Assembly (NCBI RefSeq): GCF_900105175.1
Contig: NZ_LT629771.1
Coordinates: 806,001 to 870,000, forward strand
Length of the DNA stretch: 64,000 nucleotides
Direction: 5' to 3'
From: Jiangella sp. DSM 45060
GTDB taxonomy: Bacteria > Actinomycetota > Actinomycetes > Jiangellales > Jiangellaceae
The notes under the pieces are model-generated. The model was not told the DNA's origin and ran no database searches. It was given only the letters and a program-made list of their open reading frames with translations. Shown piece by piece: positions 48,840 through 56,935 of the stretch (its first letter is position 1; the number at the start of each line of letters is the position of its first letter). The position numbers and the translations under genes were made by a program.

Positions 48840-49604
48840 TCAGTTGCTGGACAGCACCCGGGAGACCAGCGCCTTCGCCCGCGACCAGATGCTCTCGCCG
48901 CGCGCCGGCGCCAGCGGGCCGGGCAGCTGGTCCGGCAGCGGCTGGATGGGGTTGTCGCAGTAGATGGTGCCGGTGACGTAGAGGTCGCCGAGGATCACGA
49001 CGTCGCCGTTGAACTGCGCGGACCCGTGCGCGAGGACGGCCAGGCCGAACTCGTTGATGGCCACGATCCCCGCATCGTCGGGGGTGGACGAGTACGCCAC
49101 CATGCCGGCGATGTTGATGCCCGCGCCCACGACGCCCGCCCCGGCGCCCACGACGTCGGTCTGGTTGAGGCCGAGCACGCCGGCGCGATCGGGGTGGATC
49201 GTCGACGCCGCGACGCCGTCGTTCTGCTTGCCGCTGGCGGCGATGGCGGCGCCGGTGCCGGAGGTGTTGGCGTAGTTGGCCGCGGAGACGCCGTACGCGT
49301 TGGCGGAGTAGCTGCCGCCGGCGAAGCCGTTGGACCGCGCGGACGTCATCAGCGCGGCGGCGCCGGAACCGGCGTTGTGCATGGCGACGGTGGGCGTCGA
49401 CGAGCTGGAGCTGACGCCGGTCGAGGCGGAGCCGGACGTGTTCGAGCGGCCCAGGATGAGCGCCTGGCCCGCAGCGGCGTCCGCCTGTGCGGCGCCCGCG
49501 ACGCCGATGACGGCGGCGCCCGTGGCCCCGGCGGCGCTCGCGGCGAGGAACCGCCGCCGGTTCGGGGTGGTGGTCGTGGTCTCGTGGTCGGTCGTGCCGT
49601 CCAT
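48840..49604 (-). CDS. Tat-exported beta-repeat surface protein
   Basis: 254 residues from ATG 49604. Twin-arginine signal NRRRFLAASAAGATGAAVIG ending AQADAAAG. The mature part is a run of short Gly/Ala/Ser/Asn-rich strands (VAMHNAGSGAAALMTSARSN, GVLGLNQTDVVGAGAGVVG) ending in FNGDVVILGDLYVTGTIYC and an Asp/Pro-rich tail. The strand pattern resembles head or tail-fibre beta-helices. It is likely a surface-exposed fibre or adhesin. No phage genes lie nearby. Confidence 0.6.
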   Translation of the reverse strand: MDGTTDHETTTTTPNRRRFLAASAAGATGAAVIGVAGAAQADAAAGQALILGRSNTSGSASTGVSSSSSTPTVAMHNAGSGAAALMTSARSNGFAGGSYSANAYGVSAANYANTSGTGAAIAASGKQNDGVAASTIHPDRAGVLGLNQTDVVGAGAGVVGAGINIAGMVAYSSTPDDAGIVAINEFGLAVLAHGSAQFNGDVVILGDLYVTGTIYCDNPIQPLPDQLPGPLAPARGESIWSRAKALVSRVLSSN

Positions 49605-49871
49605 GGTCCCCCCATGCGTTCCAGCCCGGCCGCGGGTCGGCGCGGGCACGGTTGGTAACGGCTCGGACCGTAACAGCGGGCCCATAGATCGTCAACAGGT
49701 ATGCGGACCACGGAGCGTTTCGGCTCGAGCACGTTCCTCGGCACGAGCTCAGGGCGTCCATCGGCTGCGTTCCGGATCGCAGAACGCCGTCTGATCGGCC
49801 GCCCTCCCGGGCAGGGATGGGGAAGTGGCGGCTTGGCGGGGTGGGCCGCCGCTCTGTCTAGGCTCTGGCTC

Positions 49872-50225
49872 ATGGCACTGGAATGGGAACAGATCATCGT
49901 CGACTCCGCCGACCCCGTCGCTCTCGGGCACTGGTGGGCCGAGGCTCTCGGCTGGGTTGTGGTCGACGAATCCGAGGAGATCATCGAGATCCGGCCCGAG
50001 CCGGACCGGACGCCGGGCCTGCTCTTCGTGCCTGTTCCCGAGGGCAAGACGTCGAAGAACCGGCTCCACCCCGACTTCCGCCCTGACGACCAGCAGGCCG
50101 AGGTTGCCCGGCTGCTCTCCCTCGGCGCCCGCCGCGTCGACGCCGTGCAGGACGGGCAGCACTGGGTGACTCTCCTCGACCCGGAGGGCAACGAGTTCTG
50201 CGTCCTGAGCGAGCGGAGGAATTGA
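49872..50225 (+). CDS. VOC superfamily protein
   Basis: 117 residues from ATG 49872. LEWEQIIVDSADPVALGHWW and the end HWVTLLDPEGNEFCVL are the glyoxalase/bleomycin-resistance fold used by many actinomycetes for metal-dependent small-molecule reactions. His/Glu metal ligands at FGHWW-like and DPEGNEF positions. Function unknown. Confidence 0.88.
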   Translation: MALEWEQIIVDSADPVALGHWWAEALGWVVVDESEEIIEIRPEPDRTPGLLFVPVPEGKTSKNRLHPDFRPDDQQAEVARLLSLGARRVDAVQDGQHWVTLLDPEGNEFCVLSERRN

Positions 50226-50260
50226 GCGGAGACCAGGGGAGGTGTCCATGATCGAGCTGG

Positions 50261-50334
50261 TGCGCCTGGAGGGACTCGAACCCCCGACCAAGAGCTTAGA
50301 AGGCTCCTGCTCTATCCAACTGAGCTACAGGCGC
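50261..50334 (-). tRNA. tRNA-Arg (anticodon UCU)
   Basis: Acceptor GCGCCTG/CAGGCGC with discriminator A, D-arm TAGCTCAGTTGGATAGAGCA, anticodon stem GGAGC/GCTCT (last pair G-T) with loop CTTCTAA (UCU), T-arm CGGGGGTTCGAGTCCCTCC. 74 bases; CCA not encoded. Confidence 0.94.
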
Positions 50335-50366
50335 AATCGCAGACAAGCGACATTGTGGCGGAAAGA

Positions 50367-50924
50367 TCAGCCCTGCCGCACGGGCCGGCCGAGGCCGTCG
50401 ACCACGTGGGCGCCCGGCCATGCCGCCAGCACCGGGCCGGGGAGCGCCAGTTTGGAGCCGCGCACCCCGCTGCCGACCACCGCGAAGGGTAGCGCGGCGA
50501 CGGCCGGGTCGACCAGGATCGGCCAGTCGGCGGGCAGGCCGATGGGGGTGATGCCGCCGTACTCCATGCCGGTGGATTCGACGGCGGCCGCCATCGGCAG
50601 GAACGACGCCTTGCGGACGCCGAGCAGCTTGCGCACCACGCCGTTGACGTCGGCGCGGGTGGTCGCGAGGACCATGCAGGCGGCCACGTACGAGACGCCC
50701 TCGCGCTTGCCGGCGACGACGACGCAGTTGGCGGACTCGTCGAGGGCGACGTCGTAGGCGGCGCAGAACTCGGCGGTGTCGGCCAGCGACGGGTCGATCG
50801 GCGCGACGTAGACGGACCCCGCGGCGGGCGAGCCCTCGAGGGCCGACGTCACCGGACCGCCGAGGAGGTCCGGACGGGACAGCGCCGGCTCCGCCGCGAG
50901 CCGGCCGATCTTCGGAGTTGTCAC
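50367..50924 (-). CDS. YbaK/EbsC family aminoacyl-tRNA deacylase-like protein
   Basis: 185 residues from GTG 50924. The YbaK core: ANCVVVAGKREGVSYVAACM, RKLLGVRKASFLPM and STGMEYGGITPIGLPADWPI (the G-G-x-x-P-x-G loop). Such proteins remove wrong amino acids from tRNA. Conserved lysine in RKLLGVRKAS. Divergent from the Nudix gene with only 25 bases between starts. Confidence 0.88.
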   Translation of the reverse strand: MTTPKIGRLAAEPALSRPDLLGGPVTSALEGSPAAGSVYVAPIDPSLADTAEFCAAYDVALDESANCVVVAGKREGVSYVAACMVLATTRADVNGVVRKLLGVRKASFLPMAAAVESTGMEYGGITPIGLPADWPILVDPAVAALPFAVVGSGVRGSKLALPGPVLAAWPGAHVVDGLGRPVRQG

Positions 50925-50949
50925 CTCACGATGCTACGGTCCCGTCTTC

Positions 50950-51786
50950 GTGACCCTCTTCCCACGCCTGCGCGTCTCCGCCTACGTCATCTGCGAGGAC
51001 GGCGACGGCCGGCTGCTGCTGTCGCGCTGGATCGGCTACGAGGACGGCCCGGCGTGGTCGCTGGCCGGCGGCGGCCTCGACCCGGTCGAGGATCCGCGGC
51101 AGGGCGCCCTGCGCGAGGTGTTCGAGGAGACCGGCTACGTGGTCGAGCTCGACGCGCTGCTCGGCGTCGACGTCGAGCACTTCGAGAGCCGGCGCCACGT
51201 CCCCGACGGCTACGACGGGGTCGACGTGCACGCGGTGCGCATCGTCTACCGTGGCCACGTCGTCGGCGGGGAGCTGACGCACGAGGTCGGCGGCACCAGC
51301 GACCTCGCCGCCTGGCTGACGCGCGAAGAGCTGGCCGCCGAGCCCGCGGTCTCGCTGGTCAAGGCGGGCCTGGCCCTGTACGACGACGGCGACGGCGTCC
51401 CGGTCGCGCCGCACGAGCCCACCCCGCCCGTGCCCGACGGCGTGCGCGTCGAACAGCGGGTCGCGGCCTATGGCATCGACCCGGATGGCGTCACGGCCGG
51501 CGCGCTGCTGGGCCACGGCGACGATCCGGCCGAGGCGATCCGGGCCGCGTTCCGCGAGCAGCACGGCCGCGACGTCAGCGTCGGCCGCGCACGGGCCGCG
51601 ACCAGCAGCGTCGAACCCCTCGGAGACGGCGCCGTCCGCTGGACCGTCCGCCTCGACTACGACGTCACCGCGGACCCGGTCGGCCGCTCGTTCATCAGCC
51701 GGAAGGCGGGGACCACGAACGGGCCGAGCGTCAGCAGCGCCATGACGACGCCGACGGCGACGAGCGCCGGCTGGACGCCCGCCTGA
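50950..51786 (+). CDS. Nudix hydrolase with a run-on C-terminus
   Basis: 278 residues from GTG 50950. Nudix box GGLDPVEDPRQGALREVFEE (residues 41-60) then TGY fits GX5EX7REUXEEXGU exactly. A second small domain (about 155-240) with GVTAGALLGHGDDPAEAIRA follows. The last 40 residues (from about 51660) are out of keeping: the frame runs through the 3' end of the converging MFS gene, overlapping it by 130 bases. The original stop was probably near 51655 and has been lost. Substrate unknown; a nucleoside diphosphate derivative is expected. Confidence 0.85.
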   Translation: MTLFPRLRVSAYVICEDGDGRLLLSRWIGYEDGPAWSLAGGGLDPVEDPRQGALREVFEETGYVVELDALLGVDVEHFESRRHVPDGYDGVDVHAVRIVYRGHVVGGELTHEVGGTSDLAAWLTREELAAEPAVSLVKAGLALYDDGDGVPVAPHEPTPPVPDGVRVEQRVAAYGIDPDGVTAGALLGHGDDPAEAIRAAFREQHGRDVSVGRARAATSSVEPLGDGAVRWTVRLDYDVTADPVGRSFISRKAGTTNGPSVSSAMTTPTATSAGWTPA

Positions 51787-52922
51787 TCGGTCAGGGCGCC
51801 GACGACCACCGGTCCCAGCGGAATGCCGGCCCAGGCCGACGCCTTCACCGCACCCAGCACCCGGGGCAACATCTCGGCCGGGATCCGCTCGTACTGCACC
51901 GCGCCGACGATCGGGTTGATGCCGCCCGCCGCCAGGCCACAGCAGACCGCCGTCACGACGACGGGGAGCAGGCTGCTGCTCAGGGCCAGGCTCACGAACA
52001 GCGGCGAGCCGCCGATCAGGAAGCCCACGGCGTAGGCGAGCCACCGGTTCACCCGCGGCGCCAGCCAGGCCCCGAGGAGACTGCCGGCCAGCGCGCCCAC
52101 TCCCGACGCCGCCGCGACGGTGCCGACGGCGGCCACGGACAGCCCGTTGTCGCGGACCCATGACGGCAGCAGCACGCTCAGGTAGCCGGTGTTCAGCAGG
52201 TTCGTCGCGGCGATCATGACGACCAGAGCACGCAGGAGGGGGTCGCGGGCGAGGAAGGAGATGCCGTCGGCGATCCGGCGCAGGTACGGTTCGGCGGCAT
52301 CGGTGCGGCCGCCGACCTCGTCCGGCACCAGGAGCCCGACCAGCAGCGACGCGAGCACGAAGCCACCCCCGCTGACCAGCAGGACCAGCGGCGCTGGCAG
52401 CAGGCTCAGCAGTACCGCGGCCAGTGGCGCGCCGAGCAGGTTGCCGGCCTGTCCGGCCGACGCGTGCAGCCCGGCCGCCCGGCTCAGTGCCGTCCGGCTC
52501 AGCGACGCCGTGCCGGGAACGAGCGGCGCGCTGCCGCAGTCGGCCACGCCGCGCACCGCACCCACCACGGCGACCAGCGCTACCAGCGCGCTGTAGCCGA
52601 GCTGCCCGCTCGCGTACAGCAGGGGAACGAGCAGCAGGACCAGCCCCGCGACGAGATTGGCGAGCCAGCTGGCCCGGCGCGGCCCGAAGCGCTCGACCCA
52701 CGGACCGCTGAGCGCCTGCATCGCGACGTACGGAGCCATTTCGGCGAACACCGCCACGCCGGTGCGGGTGGCACTGCCGGTCGTGCTGAGCACCAGCCAG
52801 GGGATGGCGATCGCGGAGACGGCGGTGCACGTGACCGAGGTGAGATAGGCGCCCAGGACCGCGGCCAGCGGCAGCCGCCGGTGTCGTGCGGCCGTGACCG
52901 GCGGTGACGGCGCCGAGTTCAT
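51657..52922 (-). CDS. MFS transporter
   Basis: 421 residues from ATG 52922, twelve hydrophobic segments expected, eleven to twelve visible. A-motif-like GPWVERFGPRRASWLANLVA after helix 2, and ASGVGALAGSLLGAWLAPRV in the second half. Drug-export (DHA/MFS_3-type) architecture. Controlled by the ArsR-like gene that precedes it (ATGA overlap), so it is probably an inducible efflux pump. Its 3' end overlaps the Nudix gene by 130 bases. Confidence 0.88.
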   Translation of the reverse strand: MNSAPSPPVTAARHRRLPLAAVLGAYLTSVTCTAVSAIAIPWLVLSTTGSATRTGVAVFAEMAPYVAMQALSGPWVERFGPRRASWLANLVAGLVLLLVPLLYASGQLGYSALVALVAVVGAVRGVADCGSAPLVPGTASLSRTALSRAAGLHASAGQAGNLLGAPLAAVLLSLLPAPLVLLVSGGGFVLASLLVGLLVPDEVGGRTDAAEPYLRRIADGISFLARDPLLRALVVMIAATNLLNTGYLSVLLPSWVRDNGLSVAAVGTVAAASGVGALAGSLLGAWLAPRVNRWLAYAVGFLIGGSPLFVSLALSSSLLPVVVTAVCCGLAAGGINPIVGAVQYERIPAEMLPRVLGAVKASAWAGIPLGPVVVGALTDQAGVQPALVAVGVVMALLTLGPFVVPAFRLMNERPTGSAVTS

Positions 52923-53593
52923 CGGCGCGGTTCGGCGCGGACGGGATGCGGGTCGGGCAGCAACTGGAACTGGAACACCGCCCGCCGCCGCTCCGGCCGG
53001 CCGGGCGGCGCCGCCTCGTCCGGTCCGCCCGGCCCGCGGGCCCGGCCCTCCTGGTCCCGGCGGTACCGGGCGACGAGCGCGACGATCTGCTCGGACAGCT
53101 CCCGTGCCTCGTCGTCGGTGAGGCTCAGCGAGGTCTCGCCCAGTTGCCACGGCGACGTGACGAGCTCGTCCTGGCGCTCGACCAGCGTGCTGATCCAGGA
53201 CAGGACGCGCTCGTAGCCGACCTGGGCGACCATCCGCAGGTACTGCTCGGCGACCTCGAGGTGTTCGGTGTCGCCGGCCTGCCCGGGCACCCGGAAGGAG
53301 AACGTCGTCGCCTCGTGGGCGGCTCGCCACCAGCGGTCGCGCCGGTTCCCCAGCGAGGCGTCCTCGACGACCAGCCCGGCCTCGGCCATGGTCCGCAGGT
53401 GGTAGCTGGTGACGCCGCTGGACTGGCCGATCCGCTCGCCCAGCGACGACGCGGTCGCCGGACCGTCCTCACGCAGCAGCCGGAGCAGCGTGAGGCGGAC
53501 GGGGTGGGCCAGCGCCCGCACGTTCAGCGGGGTGAGCAGGTCGTGCCGGTCAGGGTCGAACCACGACGGCGGCCACGAGCGCGAGCTCTCCAT
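52919..53593 (-). CDS. ArsR-type winged-helix regulator
   Basis: 224 residues. LNVRALAHPVRLTLLRLLRE, DGPATASSLGERIGQSSGVT and SYHLRTMAEAGLVVEDASLG form the ArsR HTH, with WWRAAHEATTF the wing. A helical C-terminal half (about 100-190) is probably for dimers or ligand binding, and a basic disordered tail ends it. No metal-binding cysteines, so an organic ligand is expected. Controls the MFS gene downstream. Repeated ATT(T/C)TGCAA sites lie just upstream of the start. Confidence 0.9.
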   Translation of the reverse strand: MESSRSWPPSWFDPDRHDLLTPLNVRALAHPVRLTLLRLLREDGPATASSLGERIGQSSGVTSYHLRTMAEAGLVVEDASLGNRRDRWWRAAHEATTFSFRVPGQAGDTEHLEVAEQYLRMVAQVGYERVLSWISTLVERQDELVTSPWQLGETSLSLTDDEARELSEQIVALVARYRRDQEGRARGPGGPDEAAPPGRPERRRAVFQFQLLPDPHPVRAEPRR

Positions 53594-53618
53594 ACCGGCA
53601 GCCTAGGACTCCAAAGAC

Positions 53619-53640
53619 ATTTTGCAAAGAGATTCTGCAA
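53619..53640. promoter_or_regulatory. Repeated operator-like sites before the ArsR gene
   Basis: ATTTTGCAA (53619-53627) and ATTCTGCAA (53632-53640) are direct repeats 13 bases apart; each contains a TGCAA core. They lie 26-47 bases upstream of the regulator start, on a local AT-rich patch. They are likely autoregulatory sites. Confidence 0.5.
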
Positions 53641-53652
53641 TCGAGGGCTCGG

Positions 53653-54567
53653 CTACGGCGACAGCTGGAACCGCCACACGATCGCCGCCGGACTGCCCTC
53701 GTAGGCCGCGTTGGCGGCGTCGGGGATCAGCGGGTGCAGCGCCCAGATGTTCGGCGGGCGGCCCGACGGGGTGAGCGGCGGCGCCGCGCCCACGGCGCCG
53801 GGCGGGACGCCGTCGGGGTCGACGAACGGCGACGGGCGCATCGGCTCTTCGCAGTGCCGGACCTCGAAGCCGAGCGGCAGCGCGGCCGCCAGGTACTCGC
53901 TGGCGAGCCGGCTGCGGTTCGGCAGGTAGCCCATGCCGCCGCCGGGTCCGGGCACGACGATCGGCAGCCCGACGTCGCCCAGCCTTCCACGGGGGTCCGA
54001 CACCACCAGGGAACCGCCGGGCCGGAGCACGCGGGCGAACTCGGCGAACACCGGTCGCAGGTCGGGGACGTGGGCGAGCGCGAGCGCGCACACGACGAGG
54101 TCGACGCCGTCGTCCGGCACCGGCAGCGCCTGGAGCGTGCCGTCCAGGAACGAGCCCGACGGCACCTTCGTCCGCGCGACGGCCAGCATCTCCGGCGAGC
54201 TGTCGACGCCGATGACCTCGTGCCCGAGCGCGGCCAGGTACTCCGCGTGCCGTCCGGTGCCGCAGGCCGCGTCGAGCGCGACGCCCACCGGGACGCTGTC
54301 CAGCAGCGAGCGGACGATCGGGCCCTCGATGTCGATCAGCTGGTTGCCGGGTGCGTCGTAGCCGCCGGCCCACCAGCCGTACGCCTCGGCCGACGTCAGC
54401 TCCATCGCCGCGCCGCCCGCGCCCAGCTCGTCGGCGTCGTCCAGCAGCGACCGGATCTCGGCCAGCCGCGCGGCGACGAACTCCTCGTCGTGTTCGCCGG
54501 CGAACGCGCGCAGCAGCGCCACCCCCTCGAGCCCGAGCAGGTAGGCGAGCGGGTGCTGGTGGATCAC
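53653..54567 (-). CDS. SAM-dependent methyltransferase with N-terminal regulatory-like helix
   Basis: 304 residues from GTG 54567. HPLAYLLGLEGVALLRAFAG, then FVAARLAEIRSLLDDADELG, is the usual N-terminal extension of this actinobacterial family. YGWWAGGYDAPGNQLIDIEG then VALDAACGTGRHAEYLAALG (motif I) and IGVDSSPEMLAVAR give the methyltransferase core. HVPDLRPVFAEFARVLRPGG and SDPRGRLGDVG follow. Substrate unknown. Begins eight bases after the PEBP-like gene, so the two may be co-transcribed. Confidence 0.85.
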   Translation of the reverse strand: MIHQHPLAYLLGLEGVALLRAFAGEHDEEFVAARLAEIRSLLDDADELGAGGAAMELTSAEAYGWWAGGYDAPGNQLIDIEGPIVRSLLDSVPVGVALDAACGTGRHAEYLAALGHEVIGVDSSPEMLAVARTKVPSGSFLDGTLQALPVPDDGVDLVVCALALAHVPDLRPVFAEFARVLRPGGSLVVSDPRGRLGDVGLPIVVPGPGGGMGYLPNRSRLASEYLAAALPLGFEVRHCEEPMRPSPFVDPDGVPPGAVGAAPPLTPSGRPPNIWALHPLIPDAANAAYEGSPAAIVWRFQLSP

Positions 54568-54574
54568 GCCGCGC

Positions 54575-55096
54575 TCAGTGCGAGTAGACCGGCACCACCA
54601 TGCCGCGGGCCAGCGTGTGGAACGCGAGGTTGAACGAGACGACGGCGGGGGAGGCATCGGCGCCGACCCCGAGCGTCTCGACGTCGACCGCGTGGACGAC
54701 GAAGAAGTACCGGTGCGGGACGTCGCCCTGCGGCGGCGCCGAGCCGAAGTACTCCGCGGTGCCGGCGTCGTTCCGAACGGCGAACGCCGGATAGGGCAGC
54801 CCCGCGCCGCGCGCGATGGACGTCGTCGTCGCCGGAATGTCGACGACGACCCAATGCCAGAAGCCGCTCGGCGTCGGAGCGTCGGGATCGAAGCACGTGA
54901 GCGCGTAACTGCGCGTGCCGTCGGGCGCGCCGGACCACGACAACTGCGGCGACTGATTCGCCCCACCGGCCGCGGCGGAGACGAAGTCAGCGGCGAGCTG
55001 CTCACCGTCGGCCACGTCGTCGCTGGTCAGCGTCATGGGCGGGACGGACGGAAGCAGGGTGTAGGGGTCGGGCGGGGTGGGACGTTCGAGCGACAT
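54575..55096 (-). CDS. YbhB/YbcL (PEBP family) protein
   Basis: 173 residues from ATG 55096, with GGAGG 7 bases upstream; ATG 55108 is the less likely alternative. PEBP signatures: SPQLSWSGAPDGTRSYALTC, DPDAPTPSGFWHWVVVDIPA (the DPDxP-x(n)-H-W core) and PPQGDVPHRYFFVVHAVDVE. Binds phosphate-containing or small anionic ligands; no signal peptide. Start fits the family length of about 165-180. Confidence 0.93.
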   Translation of the reverse strand: MSLERPTPPDPYTLLPSVPPMTLTSDDVADGEQLAADFVSAAAGGANQSPQLSWSGAPDGTRSYALTCFDPDAPTPSGFWHWVVVDIPATTTSIARGAGLPYPAFAVRNDAGTAEYFGSAPPQGDVPHRYFFVVHAVDVETLGVGADASPAVVSFNLAFHTLARGMVVPVYSH

Positions 55097-55183
55097 CGAG
55101 GCCTCCATCGCGGGAATTTCGGCACGCCCGACGTTAGTCCATCGACTCGTCGCTGTGACTCGGCATGTGAACGATTGGCATCA

Positions 55184-56935
55184 ATGGCGCGATCACTCTT
55201 GGCCGGGGACGGTTCGAGAGTGCAAGATTCGCCAGTGGATACCGCAGAGGTGAGCGTTCACGGCGCTCTCGCCGCACTTCGCGGCCGGCTCTCGGGGGTG
55301 CAGTATCCGCTGGACGTCAGCGACGCCGACGACGCTCGTACGACGCGGCGCGAACTGCTGGCTCAGCTCGACGACTACATCCTCCCGCGCCTCGACCAGC
55401 TGGACGCGCCGTTGCTCGCCGTCGTCGGCGGGTCGACCGGCGCCGGCAAGTCGACGTTGGTGAACTCGCTGGTCCGGCGGAAGGTCAGCGACGCCGGCGT
55501 GCTGCGTCCGACGACGCGGTCACCGGTCCTGGTGCACCACCCCGACGACGTCGGCTGGTTCGACGAGCTGCGGGTGCTGCCGGACCTCCCGCGCGTGGCG
55601 ATCCACGACCAGGCCGGCGGGGCGCTGCGCCTGGTCGCCGACGACGGGTTGCCGACCGGCGTCGCGATCCTCGACGCACCCGACGTCGACTCCGTCGTGA
55701 CGGAGAACCGGGCGCTCGCCGCGCAGCTGCTCGCGGCCGCCGACCTGTGGCTGTTCGTCACCACCGCGGCCCGCTACTCTGACGCCGTCCCGTGGGACTT
55801 CCTGCGCGCCGCGGCCGACCGCCAGGCCGCCGTCGCCGTCGTCCTCGACCGCGTCGCGCCCGACGCCGTCAGCGAGGTCCGCACGCACCTGTCGGCGATG
55901 CTGGCCGAGCACGGTCTCGGCGACGCACCGCTGCTCGTCGTCGAGGAGGCCGCGCCCGACGACGCCGGCCTGCTGCCCGAGGAGGCGGTCGCGTCGGTGC
56001 GGGGCTGGTTGGACGGGCTGGCCGCCGACGAGTCGGCCCGCAACGAGATCGTCCGGCGGACCCTCGACGGCGCCATCGGCGGGGCGCTGCGGCAGCTCCC
56101 GATGCTCGCCGACGCCGCCGACCACCAGGTCGAGGCGCTGACCCGGCTGCGCGACGAGATCGCGCACGTCTACGGCAAGACGGCCAAGCGCATCGACGCC
56201 GCGTCCGCCGACGGCTCCATGCTGCGCGGCGAGGTGCTCGCGCGCTGGCAGGACTTCGTCGGGACCGGCGACTTCATGCGCTCGCTGGAGGCGCGGGTCG
56301 GGCGCCTGCGCGACAAGGTGACGGCGTTCCTGAAGGGCCGGCCGCAGCCCGCCGCGGCGGTCGAGGAGGCGATCGAGAACGGCGTCGCCGCGATGATCGT
56401 CGAGGAGGCCAACCGGGCCGCCGAGAAGGCCGACGGCAAGTGGCGCGACTCCGCCGCCGGCCGTGCCCTGCTGGCCGGCGACGACCTCTCCCGCGCCACC
56501 GGCGACCTCCCCGAACGCAGCGCCAGGACCGTCCGCGAATGGCAGGACGCGGTCCTGGCGATGGTCCGGTCGGAGGGCGCGGACAAGCGGTACAACGCCC
56601 GGCTGCTCTCCTTCGGCGTGAACGGGCTGGGGCTCGCGCTGATGATCGTCGTGTTCGCGTCGACGGCCGGGCTGACCGGCGCCGAGGTCGGCGTCGCGGG
56701 CGGGACCGCCGTCGTCGGGCAGAAGCTGCTCGAGGCGATCTTCGGCGACGAGGCCGTGCGGCGGCTGGCCGCCCGCGCTCGCGCCGACCTGTCTGAACGG
56801 GTCGAGGAGCTGTTGCGGACCGAGTCCGCGCGGTTCACCGACCGGCTCGGGGGACTACCCGTCGAGGCCGGCGCCGGCGACGCGCTGCGGGCCGCCCTCG
56901 TCACCGTCGAGCAGGCCCGGGAGGACGCTGGATGA
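55184..56935 (+). CDS. Dynamin-like GTPase, first of a pair
   Basis: 583 residues from ATG 55184. Walker A GGSTGAGKSTLVNSL, then GVLRPTTRSPVLVHHPDD and GVAILDAPDVDSVV (G3 DxxG-like) and VVLDRVAPDA where NKxD of G4 should be, so this site looks divergent. A long helical arm with KTAKRIDAASADGSMLRGEV follows. A membrane hairpin near 485-530 (LLSFGVNGLGLALMIVVFAS and GVAGGTAVVGQKLLEAIFGD) suggests it contacts membranes. Overlaps the second GTPase by ATGA, so they act together. Confidence 0.8.
   Translation: MARSLLAGDGSRVQDSPVDTAEVSVHGALAALRGRLSGVQYPLDVSDADDARTTRRELLAQLDDYILPRLDQLDAPLLAVVGGSTGAGKSTLVNSLVRRKVSDAGVLRPTTRSPVLVHHPDDVGWFDELRVLPDLPRVAIHDQAGGALRLVADDGLPTGVAILDAPDVDSVVTENRALAAQLLAAADLWLFVTTAARYSDAVPWDFLRAAADRQAAVAVVLDRVAPDAVSEVRTHLSAMLAEHGLGDAPLLVVEEAAPDDAGLLPEEAVASVRGWLDGLAADESARNEIVRRTLDGAIGGALRQLPMLADAADHQVEALTRLRDEIAHVYGKTAKRIDAASADGSMLRGEVLARWQDFVGTGDFMRSLEARVGRLRDKVTAFLKGRPQPAAAVEEAIENGVAAMIVEEANRAAEKADGKWRDSAAGRALLAGDDLSRATGDLPERSARTVREWQDAVLAMVRSEGADKRYNARLLSFGVNGLGLALMIVVFASTAGLTGAEVGVAGGTAVVGQKLLEAIFGDEAVRRLAARARADLSERVEELLRTESARFTDRLGGLPVEAGAGDALRAALVTVEQAREDAG

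Noticed and set aside
48840-49604. Prophage tail gene
   Set aside because: No other phage structural, lysis or integrase genes are nearby, and the protein has a Tat signal.
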